From NCBI GenBank assembly GCA_903904755.1, contig CAIVDV010000047.1:56979-120978 (forward strand): a stretch of 64,000 bases of DNA, in the 5' to 3' direction. Position 1 is the first letter of the stretch. Each line of letters opens with the position of its first letter. Made by a program: the position numbers and the translations under genes. Below, one piece after another: positions 17,495 to 26,343 of this stretch. Origin of the DNA: an uncultured Acidobacteriaceae bacterium. Its GTDB lineage: Bacteria > Acidobacteriota > Terriglobia > Terriglobales > Acidobacteriaceae. The notes below the pieces were generated by a model. That model had not been told where the DNA came from, ran no database searches, and was given only the letters and a program-made list of their open reading frames with translations.

Positions 17495-19012
17495 TTAGCT
17501 GCCGGTCCCTGCAAACACCACACCGATGGTGCGCAGAATGATCTTGATATCCAGCCACACGCTCCAGTTCTCGATGTACGCCACATCGAGCGAGATGTAG
17601 CTGTCAAACGAGGGATCCTGGCGCGCCTGCACCTGCCACAAGCCCGTGATGCCGGGCGTCACGTCCAGCCGCCGCAGGTGCGACAGCTCATACTGCTTCA
17701 CTTCGCTGGCAATCGGCGGACGCGGCCCAACAATGCTCATGTCGCCGCGCAGCACGTTGAAGAACTGCGGCAGCTCGTCCAGCGAATACTTGCGGAGGAT
17801 GCGCCCAATCTGAGTGATGCGCGGATCGTTCGACATCTTGAAGAGAATTCCCTGGCGCTCGTTCATGTGCAGAATTTCAGCCCGGCGACGGTCAGCATCC
17901 CGAACCATGGTGCGGAACTTGATGCACTTGAAGACCCGCGCCTTTTTCCCGATGCGCTCAGACGAGTAGAGAATCGGCCCCGGGGAATCCAGCCGCACAG
18001 CCAACGCAATCGCAAGCAGGACAGGCGACAGAATCACCATCGCCAAAATCGAAACCACGATGTCAATCAGGCGCTTGAAGACCAGCGCCATCTCCGGAAC
18101 ATGGCCGCGGTGCAACGGAATCGTCGGAAACTGGCCGATGTACTCAATCTCACTGTTCCAGGCCAGTCCGTCGTACAGGTCGGGCACCACGCGGAAGTCA
18201 ATGCCGTGGTCGCGGGCCCGCTCCATCACATCCTTCACCACGCCACGCTCGGTGGGAGCGGTAAAGAAGATTTCGTCCACAAAGTGCTTGCGGGCATGGT
18301 CAAAGAGCGAGTCGATGTTGCCCAGCACTTCTCCTGTGGAATCGACCACCTTGCCGTCCGTTCCCGGCAAATCCACAAAGCCTTTGAAAACATACCCAAG
18401 CTGGCGAATGCTCTGCAGGTGATGGCGCAGCGCGTGCGCCTCAGCTCCGGTACCCACAATAATCACGTTGCGGGTGTTCATGCCCTGGGTAAACTTCCGG
18501 TACATCAGCGTGCGGAACAGCGCGCGCCGCAAACCCAGCGTGACCATAATCATGAGAATGCTGAAAATCACAATGCTTCGCGGCACCGCTTCAGCATGAA
18601 TCAGATAGAGCGTTCCGGTCAGCAGCAGGCCGCTGACCAGGCAAGCCTGCGCGCTCAACCGCTGCTCGTGCAGATGGCTGGTCAGTCGCAATGGCTCGTA
18701 AAGGTGCAGGCGCCTGCTGATCATAATCAGCGTCGCGGTAAAGCCGACCAGAATCAGGCTGAGCTCGCTCATGGTGGCACCGTGAATCAGCGTTCCGCGC
18801 CAGAATCCATGGATGCCCGCGATGGCCGTCGTATGCAATTCGATAATGGTTCCCAGCGTCGCTGACCCTACAACGGTCAGCGCATCCATAATCATCCACA
18901 GCAGAGAACTGCCGCGGGCGGTGCGCTGGCGGCTTCTCGTCCGGCTCTCATTCCATTCCTGCGAGGAATGAGCCGGGGATGCCGCTCGTTGCCAGAATTC
19001 AGAAGTTGCCAT
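17495..19012 (-). CDS. polyprenyl-phosphate sugar-1-phosphate transferase (exopolysaccharide initiation)
   Basis: The 505-residue membrane enzyme loads the first sugar phosphate on undecaprenyl phosphate for polysaccharide assembly (WcaJ/WbaP type). Four or five membrane helices lie in the N-terminal 130 residues. A CoA-binding-like domain (RNVIIVGTGAEAHALRHHL, around 160) follows, then a membrane helix (LIDIVVSILAMVILSPVLLAIAL). The catalytic domain has SPGPILYSSERIGKKARVFKCIKFRTM, RKYSLDELPQFFNVLRGDMSIVGPRP and PGITGLWQV. These blocks are diagnostic. No other polysaccharide gene is nearby. A long untranslated region with several hairpins precedes it, suggesting control at the RNA level. Confidence 0.92.
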   Translation of the reverse strand: MATSEFWQRAASPAHSSQEWNESRTRSRQRTARGSSLLWMIMDALTVVGSATLGTIIELHTTAIAGIHGFWRGTLIHGATMSELSLILVGFTATLIMISRRLHLYEPLRLTSHLHEQRLSAQACLVSGLLLTGTLYLIHAEAVPRSIVIFSILMIMVTLGLRRALFRTLMYRKFTQGMNTRNVIIVGTGAEAHALRHHLQSIRQLGYVFKGFVDLPGTDGKVVDSTGEVLGNIDSLFDHARKHFVDEIFFTAPTERGVVKDVMERARDHGIDFRVVPDLYDGLAWNSEIEYIGQFPTIPLHRGHVPEMALVFKRLIDIVVSILAMVILSPVLLAIALAVRLDSPGPILYSSERIGKKARVFKCIKFRTMVRDADRRRAEILHMNERQGILFKMSNDPRITQIGRILRKYSLDELPQFFNVLRGDMSIVGPRPPIASEVKQYELSHLRRLDVTPGITGLWQVQARQDPSFDSYISLDVAYIENWSVWLDIKIILRTIGVVFAGTGS

Positions 19013-19520
19013 GAAACTCCGCTGACCTCAGAAATAAAACAACCCGTGGAACACCGTGGATGAAAAACACTCTTCATCGCAGCGTCGAGAACAGGCATTA
19101 AATACATCGTTTCAGTGCAAGGCTTTCCGGGTTTACCTACTTTTGGAGGCCGGAAAGTTCAGCAGAGTTGCTTGAGCGGGCGATTTTCCCTGCTGAACCG
19201 CCAGAAAGGCACCAAGGACACCCTTTCTGGTCGGATTTTGACCGGAATCTAGTGTTCCGGCTTCTTGGTTATGGTGTCCGGAGATGGGGAATCCGTTACA
19301 CCGATTCTTTCAACTAGCCTGCATGATACCAGTCACTTGCTTAAATCGACATAAAAATCTTTCGCGAATTTGGTTACTAAATCTCCTGCCGTGTAGAACT
19401 TGACTGCACACGGCGGCCATCCAGTGTGGTTTGCAACCCCTCCCTGCCACCCCGGCAAGGGCCGCTAAACCGATATTCCTAAGTGTGTAAACCTATACAA
19501 CGCTCCGCCGAACTCCCCGC
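19013..19520 (-). other. 508-base non-coding region with stacked hairpins, leader of the sugar transferase gene
   Basis: No gene is visible here. Three inverted repeats lie in tandem: GTTCAGCAG/CTGCTGAAC (19157-19165 with 19190-19198), CCAGAAAGG/CCTTTCTGG (19201-19209 with 19222-19230) and CCGGAA/TTCCGG (19242-19247 with 19255-19260). A fourth lies further upstream, GCCGTGT/ACACGGC (19388-19394 with 19408-19414). All would be transcribed in the 5' leader of the sugar transferase if transcription begins at the extended -10 box at 19323-19331. No known riboswitch class was recognised. Confidence 0.5.
19323..19331 (-). promoter_or_regulatory. extended -10 promoter element upstream of the sugar transferase
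   Basis: Read on the minus strand, the site is TGGTATCAT, a TGn extended -10 with five of six matches in the hexamer. The -35 region at 17 bases (TGTCGA) is poor, which extended -10 promoters tolerate. Start of transcription would be near 19316, about 300 bases before the ATG. Confidence 0.35.
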
Positions 19521-20504
19521 CTATACCTGTGGAATGACGTACGAATCCAAAGTCAGGAATCTCTGCACAGCCCCATCCGGGCACCGCTGAAACTCCTCCA
19601 GCGTCCCGAAAAAGCGCGCCTCGCCCGCGTCCAGGAAGAGCACCAGATCCGCCAGCCGCGCCGCGAACCGCATATCATGCGTCACCACGATGCTGGTCAA
19701 CCCCAACTGGTGCTTCAGCCGCTGAATCAGGTCCGCGACCATATGCCCCATAATCGGATCCACCATCGTTGTCGGCTCGTCGTACAGAATCGCCTCCGGC
19801 TGCGCCGCCAATGCCCTCGCAATCGCCACGCACCGCCGCTGCCCCGTCGAAAGGCTGGAGGGAAGCCGTTCCCGCGTATCGCTGGCGCCCACCAACTCCA
19901 GCAGCCGGGTCACCAACTGCTGAATCTGGTCTTCAGCCAGGCCACCCTGCTCCCGCAACGGAAATGCAATGTTTTCGCCCACCGTGAGCGAGTCAAACAA
20001 TGCCCCATTCTGGAACACCATGGTCACGCGCTTGCGAACGCCCTGCAGTTCCCGCTCGCCCATGGTGGTAATCTCTTCCCCGTCCACGCGAACTGAACCG
20101 GAATCGGCCTTCAAAAAGCCCAGCAGAATCCGCAGCGAGACCGACTTGCCCACGCCGCTCCGCCCCAGGATGCACAGCGTCTGCCCGCGCCCCACGTGAA
20201 AGCTCACCCGGTCCAGAATCTTGCGCTCTCCGAAGGAAATGGTCACATCGCGGAACTGGATATAAGGCTCGCCCGCCTGATCCGGGCCACCCTGGTCCGC
20301 CCGCGCTGGGCGATTCTCCGCCGCAGCCGCAAACACAGCCTCAGCGATCAGCGCGTTCGCCGTCTCCGCCGCTGCCTCCAGATCCGTCACCGGAATATCG
20401 GTCTGCAGATCGGTCAACTCTTCCGCAAGTGACTGCTCGTGCTGCGGACGGCCGTGCGCGCCAGCCTGCCCGTTCTGCCCCTCGTTGTCCTTGTGCCTGC
20501 TCAC
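19521..20504 (-). CDS. MlaF-like ABC transporter ATPase with altered signature motif
   Basis: The 327-residue protein has an 80-residue, Ala/Glu-rich N-terminal extension before the ABC domain. Walker A is GRSGVGKS (114-121). VTMVFQNGALFDSLTVGENIAFPLRE (160-185) is the hallmark of MlaF, the ATPase of the Mce/Mla lipid transporter. Two key motifs depart from the family: the signature reads LSTGQ (218-222) instead of LSGGM, and the segment after Walker B reads YDEPTTMVDP where YDEPTTGLDP is expected. No MlaE permease or MlaD gene is adjacent. It could still energise phospholipid trafficking, with the permease elsewhere. The family call is good; activity is uncertain. Confidence 0.8.
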   Translation of the reverse strand: MSRHKDNEGQNGQAGAHGRPQHEQSLAEELTDLQTDIPVTDLEAAAETANALIAEAVFAAAAENRPARADQGGPDQAGEPYIQFRDVTISFGERKILDRVSFHVGRGQTLCILGRSGVGKSVSLRILLGFLKADSGSVRVDGEEITTMGERELQGVRKRVTMVFQNGALFDSLTVGENIAFPLREQGGLAEDQIQQLVTRLLELVGASDTRERLPSSLSTGQRRCVAIARALAAQPEAILYDEPTTMVDPIMGHMVADLIQRLKHQLGLTSIVVTHDMRFAARLADLVLFLDAGEARFFGTLEEFQRCPDGAVQRFLTLDSYVIPQV

Positions 20505-20583
20505 ACCATCAGCTTACGCGATGCCCGCCCGGCCCGCGATGCGGAAATCCATCCCCAACGTCGAGCCGGAGAGCACATGTCGT

Positions 20584-21969
20584 TTACAGCCCTGCCACCC
20601 GCTCCAGGAAGCTGATGATTGACTCCACGCCCAGGTGAAAGTTGGCAATGTGGAACTTCTCGTTGGGAGCGTGCAGGTTGTCGTCTGGCAGGCCAAAGCC
20701 CATCATCACGCTGGGCAGACCCATGTGCCGGGCAAAGTCGCCCACAATCGGAATCGACCCGCCACTGCGAATGAAGACCGTCTCCTTGCCCCACACATCA
20801 TGCAGCGCCACCGTGGCCGCCTGAATGTACGGGTTGTCCGTGGGAATAAGGCAGGCCTCGCCAGAGTGGATGAGCCGAACCTCGACCTCCACGCCCCTGG
20901 GCGCAATCTGCTCCACAAAGGCTTTGTATTGGGCAAAAGCCTCCGTCGGGGTCATCGCCGGAACCAGGCGCATGGAAACCTTCGCCGTAGCCTTGGCCGG
21001 AATCACGGTCTTCGCGCCGGCACCGATGAATCCGCCGATAATCCCGTGCACATCCAGCGTCGGGCGCGCCCAGGTTCGCTCCAGTACGCTGTAGCCCGCT
21101 TCGCCCACCAGCACCGGGCTGCCCACTTCGGTCTGCCGGTAGTGCTCCTCGTCAAAGGGCAGGCTCGCCCACGCCGCCAGTTCATCGGCGCTGGGGGGAA
21201 TCACTTTGTCATAAAAGCCCGGAATCTGAATCTTCCCGGACTCGTCCTTGAGCCCGGCGATAATCTGCGACAGTGCCACAAACGGATTCGGCGCCGCGCC
21301 GCCGTACATGCCGCTGTGCAGGTCCGTCTTCGCGCCCCGCACCTCCAGCTCGGAATAAATCATCCCGCGCAGGCCAACGCACAGGGTCGGCAGGCCGGGG
21401 GCAAACAACTCGGTGTCTGAAACCAAGGCAAAGTCCGCCTTCAGCTCCGGCGGGTTGGTGGCCACAAACTCGGCAATTCCCTCCCCGCCTACCTCCTCTT
21501 CGCCTTCCAGCACCACGCGCACGTTAATCGGCAACCCGCCCGTGGCCAGCATGCTCTCCAGCGCCTTCACCTGCGCCACCACCTGTCCCTTGTCATCCAC
21601 CGCGCCTCGGGCATAGATGTTGCCGTTGCGCTCGGTCGGCTCAAATGGCGGTGAAATCCACTCATCCAGCGGATCGGGCGGCTGCACGTCGTAGTGCCCG
21701 TACACCAGCACCGTCGGCTTGCCCGGCGCGTGCAGCCAGTCGGCCAGCACCAGCGGATGCCCCTCGCGGGTTGCCGTCGAGGTTTCCACCAGCCGCGCGT
21801 TGTCCATGCCGATGCGGGTCAGGTCGTCGCGCAGGGTCTCGGCGGCCTTGCGCACATCGCCGCGGTGCGCAGGGTCCGTCGATACCGACGGAATCCGCAG
21901 CAGCGCCTTCAATTCGTCCAAAAAACGCGCCTGATGCAGGCGCGCGTACTGCAATGCCGAAGAAGCCAT
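20584..21969 (-). CDS. M20-family metallopeptidase (dipeptidase / ArgE-DapE type)
   Basis: The 461-residue protein has the M20 metal-site blocks VLVYGHYDVQPPDPLDEW (metal His plus catalytic Asp), YARGAVDDKGQV (bridging Asp) and VRVVLEGEEEVGGEG (catalytic Glu and metal Glu). A dimerisation domain lies in the middle. The sequence resembles cytosolic dipeptidases of the carnosinase type. No signal peptide is seen, so it acts in the cytoplasm. It lies between the rhodanese gene (52 bases upstream) and the MlaF-like gene (79 bases downstream), all on the minus strand. Confidence 0.9.
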   Translation of the reverse strand: MASSALQYARLHQARFLDELKALLRIPSVSTDPAHRGDVRKAAETLRDDLTRIGMDNARLVETSTATREGHPLVLADWLHAPGKPTVLVYGHYDVQPPDPLDEWISPPFEPTERNGNIYARGAVDDKGQVVAQVKALESMLATGGLPINVRVVLEGEEEVGGEGIAEFVATNPPELKADFALVSDTELFAPGLPTLCVGLRGMIYSELEVRGAKTDLHSGMYGGAAPNPFVALSQIIAGLKDESGKIQIPGFYDKVIPPSADELAAWASLPFDEEHYRQTEVGSPVLVGEAGYSVLERTWARPTLDVHGIIGGFIGAGAKTVIPAKATAKVSMRLVPAMTPTEAFAQYKAFVEQIAPRGVEVEVRLIHSGEACLIPTDNPYIQAATVALHDVWGKETVFIRSGGSIPIVGDFARHMGLPSVMMGFGLPDDNLHAPNEKFHIANFHLGVESIISFLERVAGL

Positions 21970-22021
21970 TTTGATTACTCCTCACTTGCCAAAACGAAAG
22001 TATATTCCTGCCGGCGCGGGC

Positions 22022-22345
22022 TCAGTAGCGCGGCACCGTCGCGTCCACTGTTTCTGACCACGCCTGGATGCCTCCGGCCACGCTCTGCGCTCGCTCAAAG
22101 CCCTGCTGGCGCAGCCAGTTGGTTACGCTCAGACTGCGCATGCCGTGGTGGCACAGCACCAGCAGATGGTCCTCCGGATCCAGCTCCTGGTGCGCCCGGG
22201 CGGCAAACTCACCCATGGGAATCAGCTCGCTTCCCTCCACATGCGCCGTGCTGTACTCCCACGGCTCGCGCACGTCAATCAATCGCGCCTCGCCCAGATC
22301 CAGCAGGCGAGCGGCATTTACAGGCAGAATCTCGTAGTCCATCAT
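22022..22345 (-). CDS. rhodanese-domain protein
   Basis: The single rhodanese domain (107 residues) has ARLIDVREPWEYSTAHVEGSELIPMGEF and the active loop CHHGMRS with the catalytic Cys at residue 65. Such proteins carry persulfide sulfur. The ATG at 22345 was chosen; an ATG four codons earlier is equally open, and the GGAAGG sits between them. A much longer open frame continues upstream on this strand but is antisense to the response regulator. The gene is divergent from that regulator. Confidence 0.85.
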   Translation of the reverse strand: MMDYEILPVNAARLLDLGEARLIDVREPWEYSTAHVEGSELIPMGEFAARAHQELDPEDHLLVLCHHGMRSLSVTNWLRQQGFERAQSVAGGIQAWSETVDATVPRY

Positions 22346-22489
22346 GCCTTCCAGCATAGCCGTTTCCGGTGCCCTCAAGCCCGCATTGCAGCCCAATCCG
22401 CTCACCGCGCCTGCCCCCAATCGTGGTAGAACGGTAGTCAAATGCTGGTGCGCGTTTGGCTGCACAGCATACGTACGGAAAGGGATCTC

Positions 22490-23872
22490 ATGGGCGCGCC
22501 GGTCAAGGTTCTGATTGTCGAAGACGAGCTCCACGCACTGATGGGGCTTTCGGAACTCATCTCCGGCTGGGGCTACCGCACTGAAGCTGCGCAGGATGGC
22601 CTGGAAGCCCTGGAAAAAGCGCTCGTCTTTGACCCTGCCATCGTCGTCACAGACCTGAAAATGCCCCGTATGGACGGGATGGAGCTGCTGGGCCGGCTTA
22701 CCGAAAACGACCCGCGCCTGGCCGTCATCGTCCTTACCGCCCAGGGCAGCGTACAGGCCGCGGTCGACGCCATGAAACTCGGCGCCTACGACTTCATCCA
22801 GAAGCCCGTCGATGCCACCCGTCTGCGCACCATTCTCGCCAACGCAGTCCGCCAGCGCGAGACGGAACTGGAACTGGAAGTCACCCGCCGCCAGTTGCGC
22901 CAGAGCGGCGTACTGGGCTCCATGGTCGGCGTTTCCCGGCCCATGCAGCAGGTCTTCGGGCTCATTGAGCGCATCGCCCCCTCCAACGTCAGCGTCCTCA
23001 TCACCGGCGAAAGCGGCACCGGCAAGGAGCTGGTCGCCCGCACCCTCCATGAGATGAGCCCCCGGCGCTCCCGCCCCTTTGTCGCCGTCAACTGCGCCGC
23101 CATTCCTGAGACGCTGATGGAAAGCGAAATCTTCGGTCACGAAAAGGGCGCATTTACCGGAGCCACCGACCGCCGTCCCGGCTGCTTTGAGCTGGCCGAA
23201 GGCGGAACCCTGCTGCTGGATGAGCTGGGCGAAATGCCGATCGGCACCCAGGCCAAGCTGCTGCGCGTGCTGGAAGACCGCAAGCTGCGCCGTCTGGGTG
23301 GCCGCAGCGAGCAGGATGTGGATGTGCGCGTGCTGGCCGCCACCAACCGCGACCCCGAACAGGCCGTCGCCAACGGCCAGCTCCGCAGCGACCTCTTTTA
23401 CCGGCTCAACGTCTTCCACATCGCCCTGCCGCCCCTCCGCGACCACCGCGAAGACATCGCTCCCATGGTGGAGGCGATGATTATGGAGATGAACCAGAAG
23501 CACGGCCGCCGCGTGGCCGGAGCGACCCCGGCTGTGATGGCAACCCTGCAGCAGCACAGTTGGCCGGGCAACGCCCGCGAGCTGCGCAACCTGGTAGAGC
23601 GGGCTGTGGTCCTGTGCTCCGATACCGGCTTCATCGCGCCTGAGCATCTCCCCACCGGTTTTGGCAAACCCGTGCCCACGGCCTTCCAGCCCAACGACCC
23701 CAACGCCCTGCAACTCCGCGTGGGCACTACCGTGGACGAGGCCGAGCGGCTGCTGATTCTGCGCACCCTGGACCATACCGGCCAGAACAAGACACGCGCT
23801 GCGGAAATTCTGGGCATCAGCCTGAAAACCATGCACAACAAGCTCAAGGAATACGAGGCCAACCGCGCATGA
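22490..23872 (+). CDS. sigma-54-dependent response regulator (NtrC family)
   Basis: This 460-residue protein has a receiver domain with acidic pair VEDE near residue 10 and phospho-acceptor D55 (VVTDLKMP). An AAA+ domain has Walker A GESGTGKE and the sigma-54-contact loop GAFTGA (in HEKGAFTGATDRR). A Fis-type HTH ends the protein (NKTRAAEILGISLKTMHNKLKEY). It activates transcription by sigma-54 RNA polymerase once phosphorylated. The ATG at 22490 has GGAAAGGG in front; an ATG 16 codons earlier is less likely. The stop overlaps the kinase start by four bases, so the pair is co-translated. Its sigma factor is encoded at 41.9 kb. Confidence 0.95.
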   Translation: MGAPVKVLIVEDELHALMGLSELISGWGYRTEAAQDGLEALEKALVFDPAIVVTDLKMPRMDGMELLGRLTENDPRLAVIVLTAQGSVQAAVDAMKLGAYDFIQKPVDATRLRTILANAVRQRETELELEVTRRQLRQSGVLGSMVGVSRPMQQVFGLIERIAPSNVSVLITGESGTGKELVARTLHEMSPRRSRPFVAVNCAAIPETLMESEIFGHEKGAFTGATDRRPGCFELAEGGTLLLDELGEMPIGTQAKLLRVLEDRKLRRLGGRSEQDVDVRVLAATNRDPEQAVANGQLRSDLFYRLNVFHIALPPLRDHREDIAPMVEAMIMEMNQKHGRRVAGATPAVMATLQQHSWPGNARELRNLVERAVVLCSDTGFIAPEHLPTGFGKPVPTAFQPNDPNALQLRVGTTVDEAERLLILRTLDHTGQNKTRAAEILGISLKTMHNKLKEYEANRA

Positions 23873-25755
23873 GCCTGAAGACCAAACTCGTCATCGCCAT
23901 TACGAGCCTGGTCTTCCTGGTGGCCGCTTCCCTCTCCCTCGTATACCTGGGCAAGCTGCTGCAGGCAGCCGTGCAGCAAAGCTACGACACCAACCTGCTG
24001 GTCGCCCGGCAAATCCGCTACGCCCTGCAGTTGGCGCTGGAAACCGGCCTTAAAGACCAGACCGTCGCCATCAACGACCCCGGCCGCCTGCGCCAACTCG
24101 CCGCCGGCGCAGTGCGCGACAACCAGGCACTGATGGCCGTCGTCAACTCCGTCAACCGCTACTCCCCCACCGTTTACGACATCAGCATTGCCGACAATGA
24201 CAATCGCGCCCTGCTCACCACCGGAACCGGCGGCGAAGACCAGTTGCTGCCCCAGCGCCCCAACTACGAGCACCTGCGCGACAGCAACCCAGTGGAGCTG
24301 CTGCAAACCGTCTTCGGCCCTCCCAAGGTCTATGACGTTGTCCTCCCGCTGAACCGCAACAACGAGCTCTTTGCCACCGTGCATGTTGGCGTTCGCACCA
24401 CCTTGCTCAGCGCCGAGTACCGACCCTGGCTGACTGCGGCGATTACCCTGATGGGCTTTGCCCTGCTCTCTGCCCTGGTGGTTGCGTTCCTGCTCGGCAA
24501 TCTCGCTCTGCGGCCCATGGAAGAGCTGAACCTGCAGCTCGACTACTGGACACCCGAAGCGGAGGAACCCGCCGAAAGCGCCGACACCGTCGTCCGCGTC
24601 TCCAACAAAATCGAGCGCATCGGCCAGCGCATGCGCAACGTGGAAGAGGTATTTTCCGCCCTCAAGGAAAACCTCGACCAGGTCCTCGGCAACCTGCAGG
24701 ACGGCATCCTGCTGCTGACCGGCGATGGCCGCGCCGTGCTCGTATCCGACTCCGTCCAGCGCTTCCTCAACCTGGACCGCGACCGCATTCTCGGCCAGCA
24801 CCTGCGCGAGTTCCTTGACGGCAGCACCCTGCTGGGCAGCGTCATTCAGGAGGCGTGGGACAGCTCCACCACGCTGGTGCAGCAGGACATCCTCACCGAG
24901 TCCGGCCACCGCATCGAGGTCTCCCTCGACTTCATTCACGACGAAAGCTCGGGCCAGGGGCTGGGTGCACTGCTGACCCTCCACGATCAGGAGTCGGTTG
25001 AGGTCATCGAATCGGAACTGGAGCTCTCCCGCCGCCTCGCCGCCATCGGCCGCTTGACCTCCGGCGTCGGCCATGAGGTCAAGAACCCCATCAACGCCAT
25101 CGTGGTGCACCTGGAGTTGCTGAAGACCAAGCTGGGCGACTCCGCCGAACCCGCCAACCGCCACCTGCAGGTCATCGATTCAGAGATTCACCGTCTCGAC
25201 CGTGTTGTGCAGACCCTGGTCGACTTCTCGCGCCCAGTGGAATTGCGGCTTGAGGAGCAGGATCTGCGCGCCATCATCCGCGATGTCGTCGCCCTCTCCG
25301 TCGATGAAATGTCCACGCGGAACATCCTGCTGGAGAGCACGTTACCCCCCCATTCCCTGCTTGCCAAAGTAGATGCCGACCTGCTGAAGCAGGCGCTCAT
25401 CAACGTGATGCAGAACGGCGCCCAGGCCATGCCCGCCGGCGGCAAACTGCGCGTGGAACTCCTCGACGAAGGCAAGCACGCCGTCATCGCGATTGCCGAC
25501 CACGGCGAAGGCATTTCCGCTGAGCTGCTGGAAAAGATCTTCGACCTCTACTTCACCACCCGCCGTGGCGGAAGCGGGATTGGTCTGGCAATGACTTACC
25601 GCATTCTCCAGTTGCATCACGGCAGTATCGACGTACAATCGGAAGTAGGCCAAGGCTCGGAATTCCGTCTGCGAATTCCACTCATCGCCTCGGACCGGGG
25701 ACGCAGGCATCTTCAGCCGGCGGTTTTAGAAGGTACAAAGGGGTTGAAAGCATGA
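23869..25755 (+). CDS. membrane sensor histidine kinase, partner of the NtrC-type regulator
   Basis: The 628-residue kinase has TM helix 1 at about 7-30, a periplasmic sensor region of about 155 residues, TM helix 2 at about 187-212 and a short linker. A PAS domain lies around 265-375 (EVFSALKENLDQVLGNLQDGILLLTGDG). A HisKA domain follows with phospho-acceptor His402 in GVGHEVKNPINAI. The HATPase domain has NVMQNGAQAMPAGG and GEGISAELLEKIFDLYFTT. It overlaps the regulator upstream and the lipoprotein downstream, each by ATGA. The tight three-gene coupling suggests the lipoprotein is part of the same signalling unit. The sensed signal is unknown. Confidence 0.93.
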   Translation: MSLKTKLVIAITSLVFLVAASLSLVYLGKLLQAAVQQSYDTNLLVARQIRYALQLALETGLKDQTVAINDPGRLRQLAAGAVRDNQALMAVVNSVNRYSPTVYDISIADNDNRALLTTGTGGEDQLLPQRPNYEHLRDSNPVELLQTVFGPPKVYDVVLPLNRNNELFATVHVGVRTTLLSAEYRPWLTAAITLMGFALLSALVVAFLLGNLALRPMEELNLQLDYWTPEAEEPAESADTVVRVSNKIERIGQRMRNVEEVFSALKENLDQVLGNLQDGILLLTGDGRAVLVSDSVQRFLNLDRDRILGQHLREFLDGSTLLGSVIQEAWDSSTTLVQQDILTESGHRIEVSLDFIHDESSGQGLGALLTLHDQESVEVIESELELSRRLAAIGRLTSGVGHEVKNPINAIVVHLELLKTKLGDSAEPANRHLQVIDSEIHRLDRVVQTLVDFSRPVELRLEEQDLRAIIRDVVALSVDEMSTRNILLESTLPPHSLLAKVDADLLKQALINVMQNGAQAMPAGGKLRVELLDEGKHAVIAIADHGEGISAELLEKIFDLYFTTRRGGSGIGLAMTYRILQLHHGSIDVQSEVGQGSEFRLRIPLIASDRGRRHLQPAVLEGTKGLKA

Positions 25756-26294
25756 GGGTTACGGCCAGGTTCTCTCCATGGCTGCTGCCGCTGGTATTGG
25801 TCATTGGGTGCGCTCACAAGCCTGAGCCCGCTCAAACCCAGGCTCTTGCTCCGCCCATTGAAGAGAAGCCCCTCCCTGCGCCCTCCAACGCTCCAAAGAA
25901 TCTTCCACCACCCATTGTTGGTGAGGTCAAATCCGAACCTGCCCCGCAGCCGGCACTCCCCGCGGCTGAGCCGCCCAAGCCGGTGCATCACGCGCACAAG
26001 CCTGCCCCGGTTCAGGAAGCTGCAAATGGCCCTGCACCCAGCGTCAGCGCCATCGGCCAGCTCTCCCAGGGTGCCTCCCGCGACCGCCACTCCGAGATTT
26101 CAGACGCCATTCTGGCAATCGAAAAACGCCTCACGGCCATCACCCGCCCACTCTCGGATGCGGAGCAAAAAACCGCCGCCCAGATTCGCGAGTTCCTCAA
26201 GCAGGCCCGTGTCGCACTGAACAGCAGTGACGTGGACGGCGCGCACACACTCACCGACAAGGCGCGCATCCTGCTGGCCGAGCTGGACCACTAA
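25752..26294 (+). CDS. lipoprotein coupled to the two-component system
   Basis: The 180-residue protein starts at the ATG overlapping the kinase stop. A lipobox LVIGC puts the lipidated Cys at residue 20. A Pro/Ala-rich stalk of about 85 residues follows, ending in a helical C-terminal domain (EISDAILAIEKRLTAITRPLSDAEQKTAAQIREFLKQARVALNSSDVDGAHTLTDKARILLAEL). The helical end resembles TPR-less coiled domains seen in small acidobacterial lipoproteins. The function is unknown. By position it could feed a signal to the kinase sensor domain or anchor it to the outer membrane. The stop codon lies in a short tandem repeat. Confidence 0.7.
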   Translation: MRVTARFSPWLLPLVLVIGCAHKPEPAQTQALAPPIEEKPLPAPSNAPKNLPPPIVGEVKSEPAPQPALPAAEPPKPVHHAHKPAPVQEAANGPAPSVSAIGQLSQGASRDRHSEISDAILAIEKRLTAITRPLSDAEQKTAAQIREFLKQARVALNSSDVDGAHTLTDKARILLAELDH

Positions 26295-26324
26295 ACCTCG
26301 ACCACGAAAACTGGACCACCAAAC
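26283..26324. repeat. three tandem 14-bp repeats over a stop codon
   Basis: Three adjacent 14-base units read CTGGACCACTAAAC, CTCGACCACGAAAA and CTGGACCACCAAAC. The first contains the TAA of the lipoprotein gene. The unit is not a multiple of three. It lies between two converging genes. Confidence 0.6.
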
Positions 26325-26343
26325 CAGCGCTACCCCTCATTCC

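Noticed and set aside
22358..23836. Long upstream extension of the rhodanese gene on the minus strand
   Set aside because: It is antisense to the response regulator, and only the last 107 codons look like a real domain.
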